A DNA stretch of 13,648 bases from Spirochaetaceae bacterium (GTDB taxonomy: Bacteria > Spirochaetota > Spirochaetia > B11-G9). Numbering within the stretch: position 1 is the first letter of the stretch; each line of letters starts with the position of its first letter. This document shows positions 1 through 6,855 of this stretch, one piece after another. The stretch lies in assembly GCA_030633365.1 (NCBI GenBank), contig DAOVSY010000037.1, forward strand, positions 1 through 13,648. Direction: 5' to 3'. The notes beneath the pieces are model-generated. The model was given only the letters and a program-made list of their open reading frames with translations, was not told the origin of the DNA and ran no database searches. The translations under genes were made by a program, and so were the position numbers.

Positions 1-314
1 GAAATTGCTGGAATTCCCTGTTGTAAATTATTTCCTATATGCCTGCCTGTATCTCCAGCTAAATCCACTAATGATTCTTTTTGTTTATCTGATAGTGGAC
101 GGGGATGTATAAATCCCTTCATTAATTCTCCTACTATATGATCAGCATCTGCAGAACTGCCTCCATTTCCACATATTAGAAGTTTCCCCTGATCCCTAAC
201 AGTATTAATTAATAACTCTGCACTTTTTTTGATATTTACTCTGCTATCGGTAAGTAAAGGATAGCGTAATATTAAATCATTTATAAATGATTCTGTTTTT
301 TCGTCTTTAGTCAT
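1..314 (-). CDS. GmhA-like SIS-domain phosphosugar isomerase (partial, C-terminus off window)
   Basis: The first 104 residues are present; the rest lies beyond the left edge. The SIS-domain sugar-phosphate site is visible at residues 48-60 (CGNGGSSADADHI), the same pattern as in phosphoheptose isomerases of the GmhA type (CGNGGS followed by an Asp and a His on the next helix). GmhA converts sedoheptulose 7-phosphate to D-glycero-D-manno-heptose 7-phosphate in the cytoplasm. The continuation (MKGF, RPLS, LQQGIPAI) looks like the less characterised GmhA-like group, so the true substrate is uncertain. The ATG at 314-312 follows an AAGGA ribosome site at 327-323 and begins 5 bases after the preceding gene's stop, so it is the third gene of the left operon. 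Its association with an HldE-type kinase and a HAD phosphatase supports a role on a phosphorylated sugar. The family is well supported; the substrate is inference. Confidence 0.85.
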   Translation of the reverse strand, partial: MTKDEKTESFINDLILRYPLLTDSRVNIKKSAELLINTVRDQGKLLICGNGGSSADADHIVGELMKGFIHPRPLSDKQKESLVDLAGDTGRHIGNNLQQGIPAI

Positions 315-319
315 ACATC

Positions 320-1426
320 TTATCCTTTGTTATTAAGCTTATTATAAAGATGAAGCAGAAAGTCTCTGTTGTCAATTGACGTGTAGTCTATGGGACAACC
401 CATTCGATTAAAGGTTTTCATAAAACGAAGATAGTAAGCAGGATTGTCTGTTGGGGGTTCACCTTTTGACCAGTCCCATGTTTCTTTCTGAAGATCAACT
501 ACATGGATAGAACAGTGGCGAATATCAGATCCTTCTTTTTGGGCAACATTTCGAGCCATGGAGAGAGCTTTTTCAAAGATCATTGGAGACATTACAGCAG
601 ATCCTATAGAAAGGTATACTCCTCCTTCCAGTCCTGAAACTGAATTAACAAAGGACAGAAAATCTCTTTCTGCACATCGGCCCACAGCTGCACCCCTGTT
701 TGATCTATGAGTATAAATAATATCATGTCCAAACATTGGGTGGCTTGTAAATGGAGTTTTATTTTTTAATGCTCTGGCCTGAATACTGTACTCAGAAAAA
801 GGATGTTTTATTTCCATCCATCCTGAGGGTATATTTTCTGCTCTGACTAGTTCTAAAAAATCTGCTGCGGCTGCTCTTTTCCATAGAGGGTTCAATGGTG
901 TATTCTTATTGATTATTTTAAGAAGTTCTTTTTCTCCAGGAATATTAAGTCCTTCTTCACTGATCATAGATCCCACAGCTTCACCGTATCCCTGCCCCTG
1001 GTATGATCCAACCATCAATGCAAGATTAATATAGAAACCTGTTTCTTCCCATGTTCCAAATTTTCCTTCTTTTACATTTCCTTTAACGTCTTCAGAGCTT
1101 AGCCCCTGATAAGCAAACTCCCAGTCATGTATAACACCAGCTCCATTGGTTGCCAGGTGGGTTACCCATCCCTCTTCTACAAGAGATGCAAGAATCAATC
1201 CCAGACCATTTTTAATTGTATGTGCCCCAAAAGTAAGCATAACAGATTTATTATTTTTCCTTGCTTCTATAATCTCATCAGCAATAATTTCTATGCGATC
1301 CATAGTTTTGATTCCAGGATCGACTGTAGAAGTAGTGGGGTGTATACTTGCTTTGTCTATTTTTACTTTACTTTTTCTTGACTTAAGTGGATAAAAATTC
1401 ATTTTATATCTATCAAAATATTTCAT
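320..1426 (-). CDS. Unrecognised conserved protein, possibly deoxyhypusine-synthase-like
   Basis: This 368-residue soluble protein has no signal peptide or membrane segment. I do not recognise a named family with certainty. The visible landmarks are LTFGAHTIKNGLG (64-76), THLATNGAGVIHDWE (89-103), HPMFGHDIIYTH (229-240), GGVYLSIGSAVMSP (268-281), and a C-terminal AYYLRFMKTFNRMG (330-343). The glycine-rich TNGAG..HD.E stretch and the GSAVMSP strand-turn suggest a Rossmann-like fold. They recall deoxyhypusine/homospermidine synthases, but the catalytic lysine context is not evident. A GTG at 1441 would add five residues. I chose the ATG at 1426 because it overlaps the upstream stop as ATGA and is preceded by GGGAAG. 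Sitting between a kinase-phosphatase fusion and a sugar-phosphate isomerase, it probably acts on the same sugar pathway, but no function can be assigned. Confidence 0.8.
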   Translation of the reverse strand: MKYFDRYKMNFYPLKSRKSKVKIDKASIHPTTSTVDPGIKTMDRIEIIADEIIEARKNNKSVMLTFGAHTIKNGLGLILASLVEEGWVTHLATNGAGVIHDWEFAYQGLSSEDVKGNVKEGKFGTWEETGFYINLALMVGSYQGQGYGEAVGSMISEEGLNIPGEKELLKIINKNTPLNPLWKRAAAADFLELVRAENIPSGWMEIKHPFSEYSIQARALKNKTPFTSHPMFGHDIIYTHRSNRGAAVGRCAERDFLSFVNSVSGLEGGVYLSIGSAVMSPMIFEKALSMARNVAQKEGSDIRHCSIHVVDLQKETWDWSKGEPPTDNPAYYLRFMKTFNRMGCPIDYTSIDNRDFLLHLYNKLNNKG

Positions 1427-3327
1427 AGTTTCACTTCCCACTGAAGATAATCTGTCAATGCCGGAACCCAGGAGAAGTCAGGTATAAGAGCCTGTGCTCC
1501 TCCGAGAATAAGACGGGATCTTTTATCAGGGTTTATTCCAAATCTTTGTTTTTCATCACTAACAAGCCCTATTCTTGTAAATCCCCGTTTTGCTGCTTCT
1601 CTCATTTCTACCGGTCCGTCCCCAAAAACATAACATTCCCAGGGTTTTATATCAGCAGGAAGATCTTTAATTATTGTTTCAATTACCATCCGTTTAGGAT
1701 CGTATGATACATCTCCAACAGAACCGAATATGCCACCATTAAAGAAGTCAGCATAGCCAAGAACAGCTGCTTCCTTACGAACATCCTCCTGATCTGTTCC
1801 ACTGGCCAGATATATTGATATACCTTTGCTTTTTAGGAGTTCAAGAAACTGTATTGCTCCTTTCATAGTTACATCATTCAGATTAAGCATTCCCTGTTTA
1901 AATAATTTTACCCTGGCAGACACCATTGCCAGTAGTTTGTCGTTAAAGATGTTTTTATATTCCAGGGGTGTTAGAATTTTTTCCTCAGGAACAAACCCGA
2001 AAGATCTGACCATATCTCGTAGGTGATGCATTTGAATAATTGTCTGTATGCCGGTTGTTTTTTCAATCATTTCTACTGCAGCAGTTTCAATTATATTTAA
2101 CTCTTCCTGTAAGACTGTTTCTTTACAGCTACCTAGAATGGCATTCATAGTAACTTCCTTCATAATAGGCTCCCATCCCTGACGCAGGGTGGAAATTGTT
2201 CCATCATGATCAAATATAACTATCCTGGGAAGACCTGCCTTTTTTATATTGATCAGTTCAACAGAGGTGCCTGATAAATATTCAGCTTTTCTGCTATCTT
2301 TTGCCAGTTGTGGGTTATATCTGTAATCAGGTGAGGCTCCCATTTCTAATATTTCATTAACAGTTGGATGTCCTGTTTCAAAAAGTTTTGTAACAGAGAC
2401 ACCGGCCGATAAATTACCAATATTAAGTGCATCTTTCATAGATCCCCCGGAAGCCAGCGTCAGGGCTAATCCAGAAAGGAAGGCATCCCCTGCACCCACT
2501 GTATCTATTTGACCTATTAGGCTAATGCCCTGTATTTCTTCTATCTGATCCTTATTTTTAACTGATACTGCTCCTTCTTCTCCAAGAGTTACTATGACCG
2601 TTTTATTCCAATATGAATTCAGCCATTTTGCAACTTCTACGTTATCAGGAAGAGCTTTGTCGCTTTTATGAATTGTTAAGAAAAGCCCTCTTGCCTCATG
2701 GATATTCAGTTTTCTGATACTTCGGTCGTAGATATGGTTTAAATGACGGCAGTCAGAGATCCATAGACATTTATCTTCATACTTTTCTATTAGTTTTATA
2801 AGACCTTTTTGGAAAACTTCGTTGTGATAACCATGAACAATTTGTTCGTTGATTATAACTGCCTGATAATTAATTATGTTGGCTTCAAGATCATTCAACA
2901 GCAATCTGATTATCTGATCATCTACCTTATTAAAATTTCCAATATCGTAACGTGGTTCTTCTTTACTGCCTTTATAGACCTTATGATACACATGGGTGTT
3001 CCAGTTAGATTTCTGTGACTGTAAATATTTGCAGTTTACACCGGATTCTTTCAGTATTGTTTTCAGGGTGAGGCCAAAAGGGTCCTGGCCGATAACACCG
3101 TATATATCAACACGGGAAGCACCTAAGGTCTTTAAATTTACTGCGACATTTCCAGCACCTCCTGCCTCATGCTTGAAACTGGAAACAGAATGGGTTGCCA
3201 GATTTGTTTCTACAGATATTTCGCTCTTATCATCTGTGAGGAAGTAATACATATCCAGGCAAATGTCTCCTATGACAGCAATGGATGTGTTTTGAAATTT
3301 ATCAATTGTATTATTAAGATCATTCAT
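1423..3327 (-). CDS. Fusion protein: HldE-type PfkB sugar kinase + HAD phosphatase
   Basis: This is a 634-residue two-domain cytoplasmic enzyme. Residues about 14-330 form a PfkB/ribokinase-fold kinase. EAGGAGNVAVNL (54-65) is the substrate-side motif, and DTVGAGDAF (275-283) is the ATP/anion-hole motif with catalytic Asp281. The opening (IAVIGDICLDMY) and the GGAGNVA motif are closest to the HldE (RfaE) heptose-7-phosphate kinase domain. Residues about 366-600 form a HAD phosphatase: motif I DHDGT (Asp373, Asp375), motif II ASG (Ser509), motif III Lys545, motif IV GDGPVE (Asp570). About 110 residues between motifs I and II form a helical cap, unlike the compact GmhB phosphatase. HldE normally carries a cytidylyltransferase at this position, so the phosphatase replaces it. 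If the kinase makes a bisphosphate and the HAD domain removes one phosphate, the fusion would channel it; that is inference. The ATG at 3327 follows AGAGG, and the gene is first in the left operon. Confidence 0.9.
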   Translation of the reverse strand: MNDLNNTIDKFQNTSIAVIGDICLDMYYFLTDDKSEISVETNLATHSVSSFKHEAGGAGNVAVNLKTLGASRVDIYGVIGQDPFGLTLKTILKESGVNCKYLQSQKSNWNTHVYHKVYKGSKEEPRYDIGNFNKVDDQIIRLLLNDLEANIINYQAVIINEQIVHGYHNEVFQKGLIKLIEKYEDKCLWISDCRHLNHIYDRSIRKLNIHEARGLFLTIHKSDKALPDNVEVAKWLNSYWNKTVIVTLGEEGAVSVKNKDQIEEIQGISLIGQIDTVGAGDAFLSGLALTLASGGSMKDALNIGNLSAGVSVTKLFETGHPTVNEILEMGASPDYRYNPQLAKDSRKAEYLSGTSVELINIKKAGLPRIVIFDHDGTISTLRQGWEPIMKEVTMNAILGSCKETVLQEELNIIETAAVEMIEKTTGIQTIIQMHHLRDMVRSFGFVPEEKILTPLEYKNIFNDKLLAMVSARVKLFKQGMLNLNDVTMKGAIQFLELLKSKGISIYLASGTDQEDVRKEAAVLGYADFFNGGIFGSVGDVSYDPKRMVIETIIKDLPADIKPWECYVFGDGPVEMREAAKRGFTRIGLVSDEKQRFGINPDKRSRLILGGAQALIPDFSWVPALTDYLQWEVKL

Positions 3328-3409
3328 TTGAACCTCTTTTTGCTTCGATGTTAAGCTTAATCATCATTTATTTCTATGTCCATTACTTTTAAAAATTATT
3401 CTATTTAAT

Positions 3410-3448
3410 GGATACCTGGGTACTCACCTGCTGGGTACCCAGGTATCC
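3410..3448. promoter_or_regulatory. Palindromic upstream activator site (candidate enhancer)
   Basis: GGATACCTGGGTAC (3410-3423) and GTACCCAGGTATCC (3435-3448) are perfect 14-bp inverted arms around an 11-base centre. Inside is a second layer: CTGGGTACCCAG (3431-3442) is itself a perfect palindrome, and CTGGGTACTCAC (3416-3427) is a degenerate direct copy 15 bases away. Two tandem dyad sites 150-190 bases upstream of a sigma-54 start are the usual arrangement for NtrC-type activator dimers, and the operon encodes one. It is GC-rich against a very AT-rich background. No T-run follows either arm, so it is not an intrinsic terminator. Confidence 0.65.
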
Positions 3449-3573
3449 GGATTAAACCAAATCTACCCTGAAAATATATTCTGTAAAATAATGGGTAAAT
3501 TTTTCTAACTGGTTTAATGGCTTAGGTATTAGTAGGGCTTGTATTTTTTTGTATATTCTTAAAAAAATAAAAT

Positions 3574-3589
3574 TGGCATGAACATTGCT
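3574..3589 (+). promoter_or_regulatory. Sigma-54 (RpoN) -24/-12 promoter of the sugar-transport operon
   Basis: TGGCAT, five bases, TTGCT matches the consensus TGGCAC-N5-TTGC(A/T) at all but one position, with exact spacing; an extra T precedes it. The GG falls at 3575-3576 and the GC at 3587-3588, predicting transcription start near 3600. That leaves about 20 leader bases, containing the AAGGAG ribosome site, before the ATG at 3621. An NtrC-family sigma-54 activator is encoded in the same operon, which strongly supports the call. Confidence 0.85.
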
Positions 3590-3620
3590 TATAATAAACA
3601 AATATCACAAGGAGAGACAT

Positions 3621-4613
3621 ATGAAAAAAGGTTTATTGTTTATTATGATCATGCTGATTGCTTTCAGCATGACTCCTCTATTTTCAGCAGCACAGAAAGA
3701 AGAAGCAGCTGATGATGAGATTACTATTCTTTTTATGGCTGGTGTAGCTGATCCATTTTATTACATGATGGAGAAAGGTGTACGGGCAAAAGGTGAAGAA
3801 TTAGGTGTAAATATAATTGTAGCAGAATTTCCTAAAGCATGGGGCCCAGAAGTTCAGGTTCCAATTCTTGAGGCAACTGTTGCCCAGGGTGGAGTTGATT
3901 TGATTCTTATTGCACCAACAGCTATTGATGCTTTAATAACTCCTCTTAAAAAATTGTATGACCAGGGAATTGAAATTATTACTGTAGATACATTTCTTGG
4001 AAATGGCGATTATTCAGTAGATAGTGATTTCTCTTTTCCATTAAGCTATATTGGCTCAAATAATGAAAAGGGTGGTCGGGAAATTGCTGAAAACCTCGCA
4101 GAAATGATTGGTGGTAAAGGTAAGGTATATATTAATTCAACAAATCCTGATGTATCATCTGTAATGGGTAGAGTAAAGGGATTTAAAGAAGGAATTGAAG
4201 CTTATCCGGATATTGAACTGGTTGGTGTAGATTATAACATGGATGTACAGCAGAAAGCTACAGATCAGACTCTCGCTGCACTTCAGAAAGATCCGGATAT
4301 TGCCGGTATTTTTGCAACAAATGTTTATTCTTCACAGGGTGCATATCAGGCAGTTTTAAATGCCGGACTTATTGGTGCTGTTAAACTCGCTACCTGGGAT
4401 GCTACAGTAGATATGATTAGTGCACTAAAAAAAGGCCAGGTTGACCTGGTTCTTGCTCAGAAACCATACGAAATTGGTTATCTTGCTGTAGAATGGGGAT
4501 ATAAATTCCTGACTGCCGGTACAGAAGTTCCAAAATCAGTAATTCCAGGATTTAAATATTTTAATCCGGAAAATGTAAATGATCCTGCTATGGATGAATT
4601 TATCTATAAATAA
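3621..4613 (+). CDS. Periplasmic sugar-binding protein of an ABC importer (RbsB-like)
   Basis: This 330-residue substrate-binding protein belongs to the periplasmic-binding-protein type 1 family (ribose/xylose/galactose class). Residues 1-23 form a signal peptide (KK, hydrophobic core, then PLFSAA) cleaved around FSA-A-Q; there is no lipobox cysteine, so it should be soluble in the periplasm. The mature protein opens with ITILFMAGVADPFYYMMEKG (34-53), the usual first strand and sugar-contact loop. VDLILIAPTAIDALITPLKKLYD (92-114) follows, and the C-terminal lobe includes QKPYEIGYLAVEWGYKFLTAG (280-300). A TTG 12 codons upstream is in frame but lies before the predicted sigma-54 transcription start; the ATG at 3621 with AAGGAG at 3609-3614 is preferred. 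It is the first gene after the promoter and is followed by a terminator hairpin, consistent with high expression. The sugar cannot be told from sequence. Confidence 0.93.
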   Translation: MKKGLLFIMIMLIAFSMTPLFSAAQKEEAADDEITILFMAGVADPFYYMMEKGVRAKGEELGVNIIVAEFPKAWGPEVQVPILEATVAQGGVDLILIAPTAIDALITPLKKLYDQGIEIITVDTFLGNGDYSVDSDFSFPLSYIGSNNEKGGREIAENLAEMIGGKGKVYINSTNPDVSSVMGRVKGFKEGIEAYPDIELVGVDYNMDVQQKATDQTLAALQKDPDIAGIFATNVYSSQGAYQAVLNAGLIGAVKLATWDATVDMISALKKGQVDLVLAQKPYEIGYLAVEWGYKFLTAGTEVPKSVIPGFKYFNPENVNDPAMDEFIYK

Positions 4614-4646
4614 GATATTTTTTCCTGATTTCAGGATTAATTAAAA

Positions 4647-4670
4647 GGGGGCTGGAAGGCCCCCTTTTTT
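4647..4670 (+). terminator. Intrinsic terminator after the binding-protein gene
   Basis: GGGGGC (4647-4652) pairs with GCCCCC (4659-4664) across a six-base loop and is followed directly by TTTTTT. It lies 33 bases after the binding-protein stop and 18 bases before the permease start. A small hairpin (TCCTGA/TCAGGA, 4623-4636) precedes it. No new promoter is evident before the permease, so partial read-through is likely, giving more binding protein than membrane components. Confidence 0.88.
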
Positions 4671-4688
4671 AAAAGAGGGAGATTTATT

Positions 4689-5765
4689 TTGACAAGTAGT
4701 TTAAATATCAGGATTGAAAAATCAAAACTATTCAAGGTTATTGCCAGAAACTGGGCATTTTGTTTTCTCTTATCTTTTATAGTATTATTTAGTTTTACAG
4801 GAAAAGGGTTCTTAAGTATTACGAATTTTCAAAATATTATTCATCTTTCGGTAATTGCCATATTAATGGCAACTGCCGAAACATTTGTAATAATAAGTGG
4901 AGGAATAGATCTTTCTATAGGTTTTATAATGGGGCTTTCTTCTGTAACAGCTGGAAAAATTATCCAGATAATGTCTACCAGTGGAAATTACTCTCCTGGC
5001 TTAAGTATTTTTATTGGTATTACTATTGCTCTTGTTATTTCTCTTATTCCAGGTTTTTTCAGTGGGATTATGATTGCTCATTTTAAAGTGCCTCCTTTTA
5101 TTGCGACACTTGGAATGTGGGGTATTACAAACGGAATAGCATTAAAAATATGCAAGGGATTTCCTGTAGCTATGCTGCCTGATAGTTTAACCAGAATAGG
5201 AAATGGATACATCTTTTATATTAAACCAGGAGAGAGAGTTCATTTTTTTGGACTACCTGCAGGGGTAGGAAATGATCAGATAAGGACTTATCTTAGACTC
5301 ATTCCCAATTCCTTTATTTTTCTTATTATAATTATTTTACTTATGTGGCATCTCCTTAAAAATACAAAATTTGGACAACATACCTATGCTATAGGGGGAA
5401 ATGAAGATGCTGCTGTAAGATCCGGAATTGCTGTAAAAAAACATATCATAAAAATATATGTTCTGTCTTCATTTATTGCTGGTATTGCCGGGGTATTTAA
5501 TGTATTTCAGACTGGTATAGGGAACTTTACCCCTTTTGGAGCCATGTATGAATTATTTGCTGTAGCTGCTGTTGTTATAGGCGGAGCAAGTTTAATGGGA
5601 GGCAAGGGGCGAATTATTGCTTCTATAATTGGAGTATTTTTAATAGCAGTCCTTGAGAATGGATTGCTTATATCAGGAATTGAACCTTTTTATAGATTTA
5701 TAGCTGTTGGTTTACTTCTGATTTTGGCTGTTATAATTGATGAGTTGTTTCCAGATCTTTTTTAA
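4689..5765 (+). CDS. Sugar ABC transporter permease 1 (RbsC-like)
   Basis: This 358-residue inner-membrane protein of the BPD_transp_2 (ribose-type) permease family has many hydrophobic helices. It carries the family landmarks: GGIDLSIGFIMG (71-82), KVPPFIATLGMWGI (133-146), FGQHTYAIGGNEDAA (228-242, the loop that meets the ATPase) and VIGGASLMGGKG (297-308). It is longer than ribose permeases (about 320) through an extra-helical stretch around residues 172-205. The start is a TTG at 4689 after GAGGGAG at 4675-4681; no better ATG is nearby. It shares its loop sequence closely with the next gene, so the two probably form a heterodimeric channel that arose by duplication. Confidence 0.92.
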   Translation: MTSSLNIRIEKSKLFKVIARNWAFCFLLSFIVLFSFTGKGFLSITNFQNIIHLSVIAILMATAETFVIISGGIDLSIGFIMGLSSVTAGKIIQIMSTSGNYSPGLSIFIGITIALVISLIPGFFSGIMIAHFKVPPFIATLGMWGITNGIALKICKGFPVAMLPDSLTRIGNGYIFYIKPGERVHFFGLPAGVGNDQIRTYLRLIPNSFIFLIIIILLMWHLLKNTKFGQHTYAIGGNEDAAVRSGIAVKKHIIKIYVLSSFIAGIAGVFNVFQTGIGNFTPFGAMYELFAVAAVVIGGASLMGGKGRIIASIIGVFLIAVLENGLLISGIEPFYRFIAVGLLLILAVIIDELFPDLF

Positions 5766-5786
5766 TTGGGTAAGGGAGTTTCTATA

Positions 5787-6851
5787 ATGCAGAGTCTTGC
5801 AAAACGAGATCGAGTAGATATATTATTAAAATTTGGCCGGCAGTGGGCGCTTGTCTTTTTGTTTACTGAGCTTATATTTTTTAGTTTGATGGCCAGAGGT
5901 TTTTTAACTTTAAATGTCTTTCAAATTATATTCTTTTTTGGAACTGCTGTTTTGCTTATGGCAACTGCAGAACTGTTTGTAATAATAACCGGTGGTATTG
6001 ATCTGTCTGTGGGATATGTCATGGGTCTTGCCACAATAATTTCTGCAAAACTTATAGCAGCGTTCTCCGGGTCAGGGATGGAATCCCTTTCAGCTATTAT
6101 TCTTGGAATTATTATTACTCTTGTAATAGGGCTTATTCCAGGTTTAATAAACGGTATTCTAATTTCCCGTTTGAAAGTACCACCTTTTATTGCAACATTT
6201 TCAATGCTGGGAATATGTCATGGAATTTCTGAACTGCTTATAGCAGAAAAAGCGGCAAAAAATCTTCCTCATCTTGCTAATATAATTGGTAATGGACATT
6301 TTGTGTACTTTGTTAAAGGTGGTGGATATTCTTTTTTTACAAGACCTGAGGTCGCCCGGGGTGTTAAGGTTTATGAAGTTCTTCCAAATGTTGTAGTTAT
6401 TACATTTGTATTTATAGCTGTTTTTGCTTTTGTTTTGAGTAAAACAAAGTTTGGGCAGCATACATATGCTATTGGTGGAAATGAAGATGCTGCAATCAGA
6501 TCAGGTATAAATGTTAAATGGCATATAACTAAAATTTATATGTTATCTTCTTTTCTGGCTTCCCTTGCAGGTATTTTGTATATGTTAAAATATGTAACCG
6601 GAAAAGCAGATGCAGGTGCTTCTTTACTTCTGGATTCTATTGCAGCGGTTGTGATTGGCGGTGCCAGTCTTTATGGCGGCAAGGGTACTGTTTGGAGGAC
6701 TATTCTTGGGGGTGTCATAATTGCTGTATTGGAAACAGGTTTAAGAATTATGGGTATTCCTACCTTTGATAAATATATAATAGTAGGGGTTATATTAGTA
6801 TCTGCGGTACTTATAGATCAATTCTTTCCTGAACCTACATACAAGGAGTAA
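5787..6851 (+). CDS. Sugar ABC transporter permease 2 (RbsC-like)
   Basis: This 354-residue polytopic membrane protein is paralogous to the gene before it. It has the same landmarks: GGIDLSVGYVMG (69-80), KVPPFIATFSMLGI (130-143), FGQHTYAIGGNEDAA (222-236), VIGGASLYGGKG (289-300). A TTG at 5766 is in frame, but the ATG at 5787 has a good ribosome site (AAGGGAG, 5772-5778) eight bases upstream, so I start there, 21 bases after the previous stop. It carries a similar extra loop (about 168-195). With its partner and the following ATPase it completes the importer. Retention of both family signatures argues that neither copy is decaying. Confidence 0.92.
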   Translation: MQSLAKRDRVDILLKFGRQWALVFLFTELIFFSLMARGFLTLNVFQIIFFFGTAVLLMATAELFVIITGGIDLSVGYVMGLATIISAKLIAAFSGSGMESLSAIILGIIITLVIGLIPGLINGILISRLKVPPFIATFSMLGICHGISELLIAEKAAKNLPHLANIIGNGHFVYFVKGGGYSFFTRPEVARGVKVYEVLPNVVVITFVFIAVFAFVLSKTKFGQHTYAIGGNEDAAIRSGINVKWHITKIYMLSSFLASLAGILYMLKYVTGKADAGASLLLDSIAAVVIGGASLYGGKGTVWRTILGGVIIAVLETGLRIMGIPTFDKYIIVGVILVSAVLIDQFFPEPTYKE

Positions 6852-6855
6852 ACTA

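Larger units (their letters stand above)
3328..3620. promoter_or_regulatory. Divergent control region between the two operons
   Basis: These 293 bases separate the divergent starts at 3327 (minus) and 3621 (plus). They hold the palindrome at 3410-3448, a wide-spaced 9-bp inverted repeat (ATTAAACCA at 3451-3459 and TGGTTTAAT at 3510-3518), and the sigma-54 promoter at 3574-3589. For the minus operon I see no sigma-54 element. A weak sigma-70 candidate reads TTTACA (3487-3482), 16 bases, TAGATT (3465-3460) on the minus strand; it would place the palindrome in the first 50 transcribed bases. That promoter is speculative. No open frame of note lies here. Confidence 0.75.

Noticed and set aside
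1427..1441. GTG start of the unknown protein, five residues longer
   Set aside because: The ATG at 1426 forms a classic ATGA overlap with the upstream stop and has GGGAAG in front.
3410..3448. Palindrome as a bidirectional terminator
   Set aside because: No gene ends here, and no T-run follows either arm.
3460..3487. Sigma-70 promoter for the minus operon (TTTACA-16-TAGATT)
   Set aside because: Only a weak -10 match in AT-rich DNA; kept as a note in the control-region entry and not called as a separate feature.
3585..3620. In-frame TTG extension of the binding protein by 12 residues
   Set aside because: It lies upstream of the predicted sigma-54 transcription start (about 3600), and the ATG at 3621 has a good AAGGAG site and starts a proper signal peptide.
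5766..5786. In-frame TTG extension of the second permease
   Set aside because: The ribosome site AAGGGAG lies within it and is correctly spaced for the ATG at 5787.
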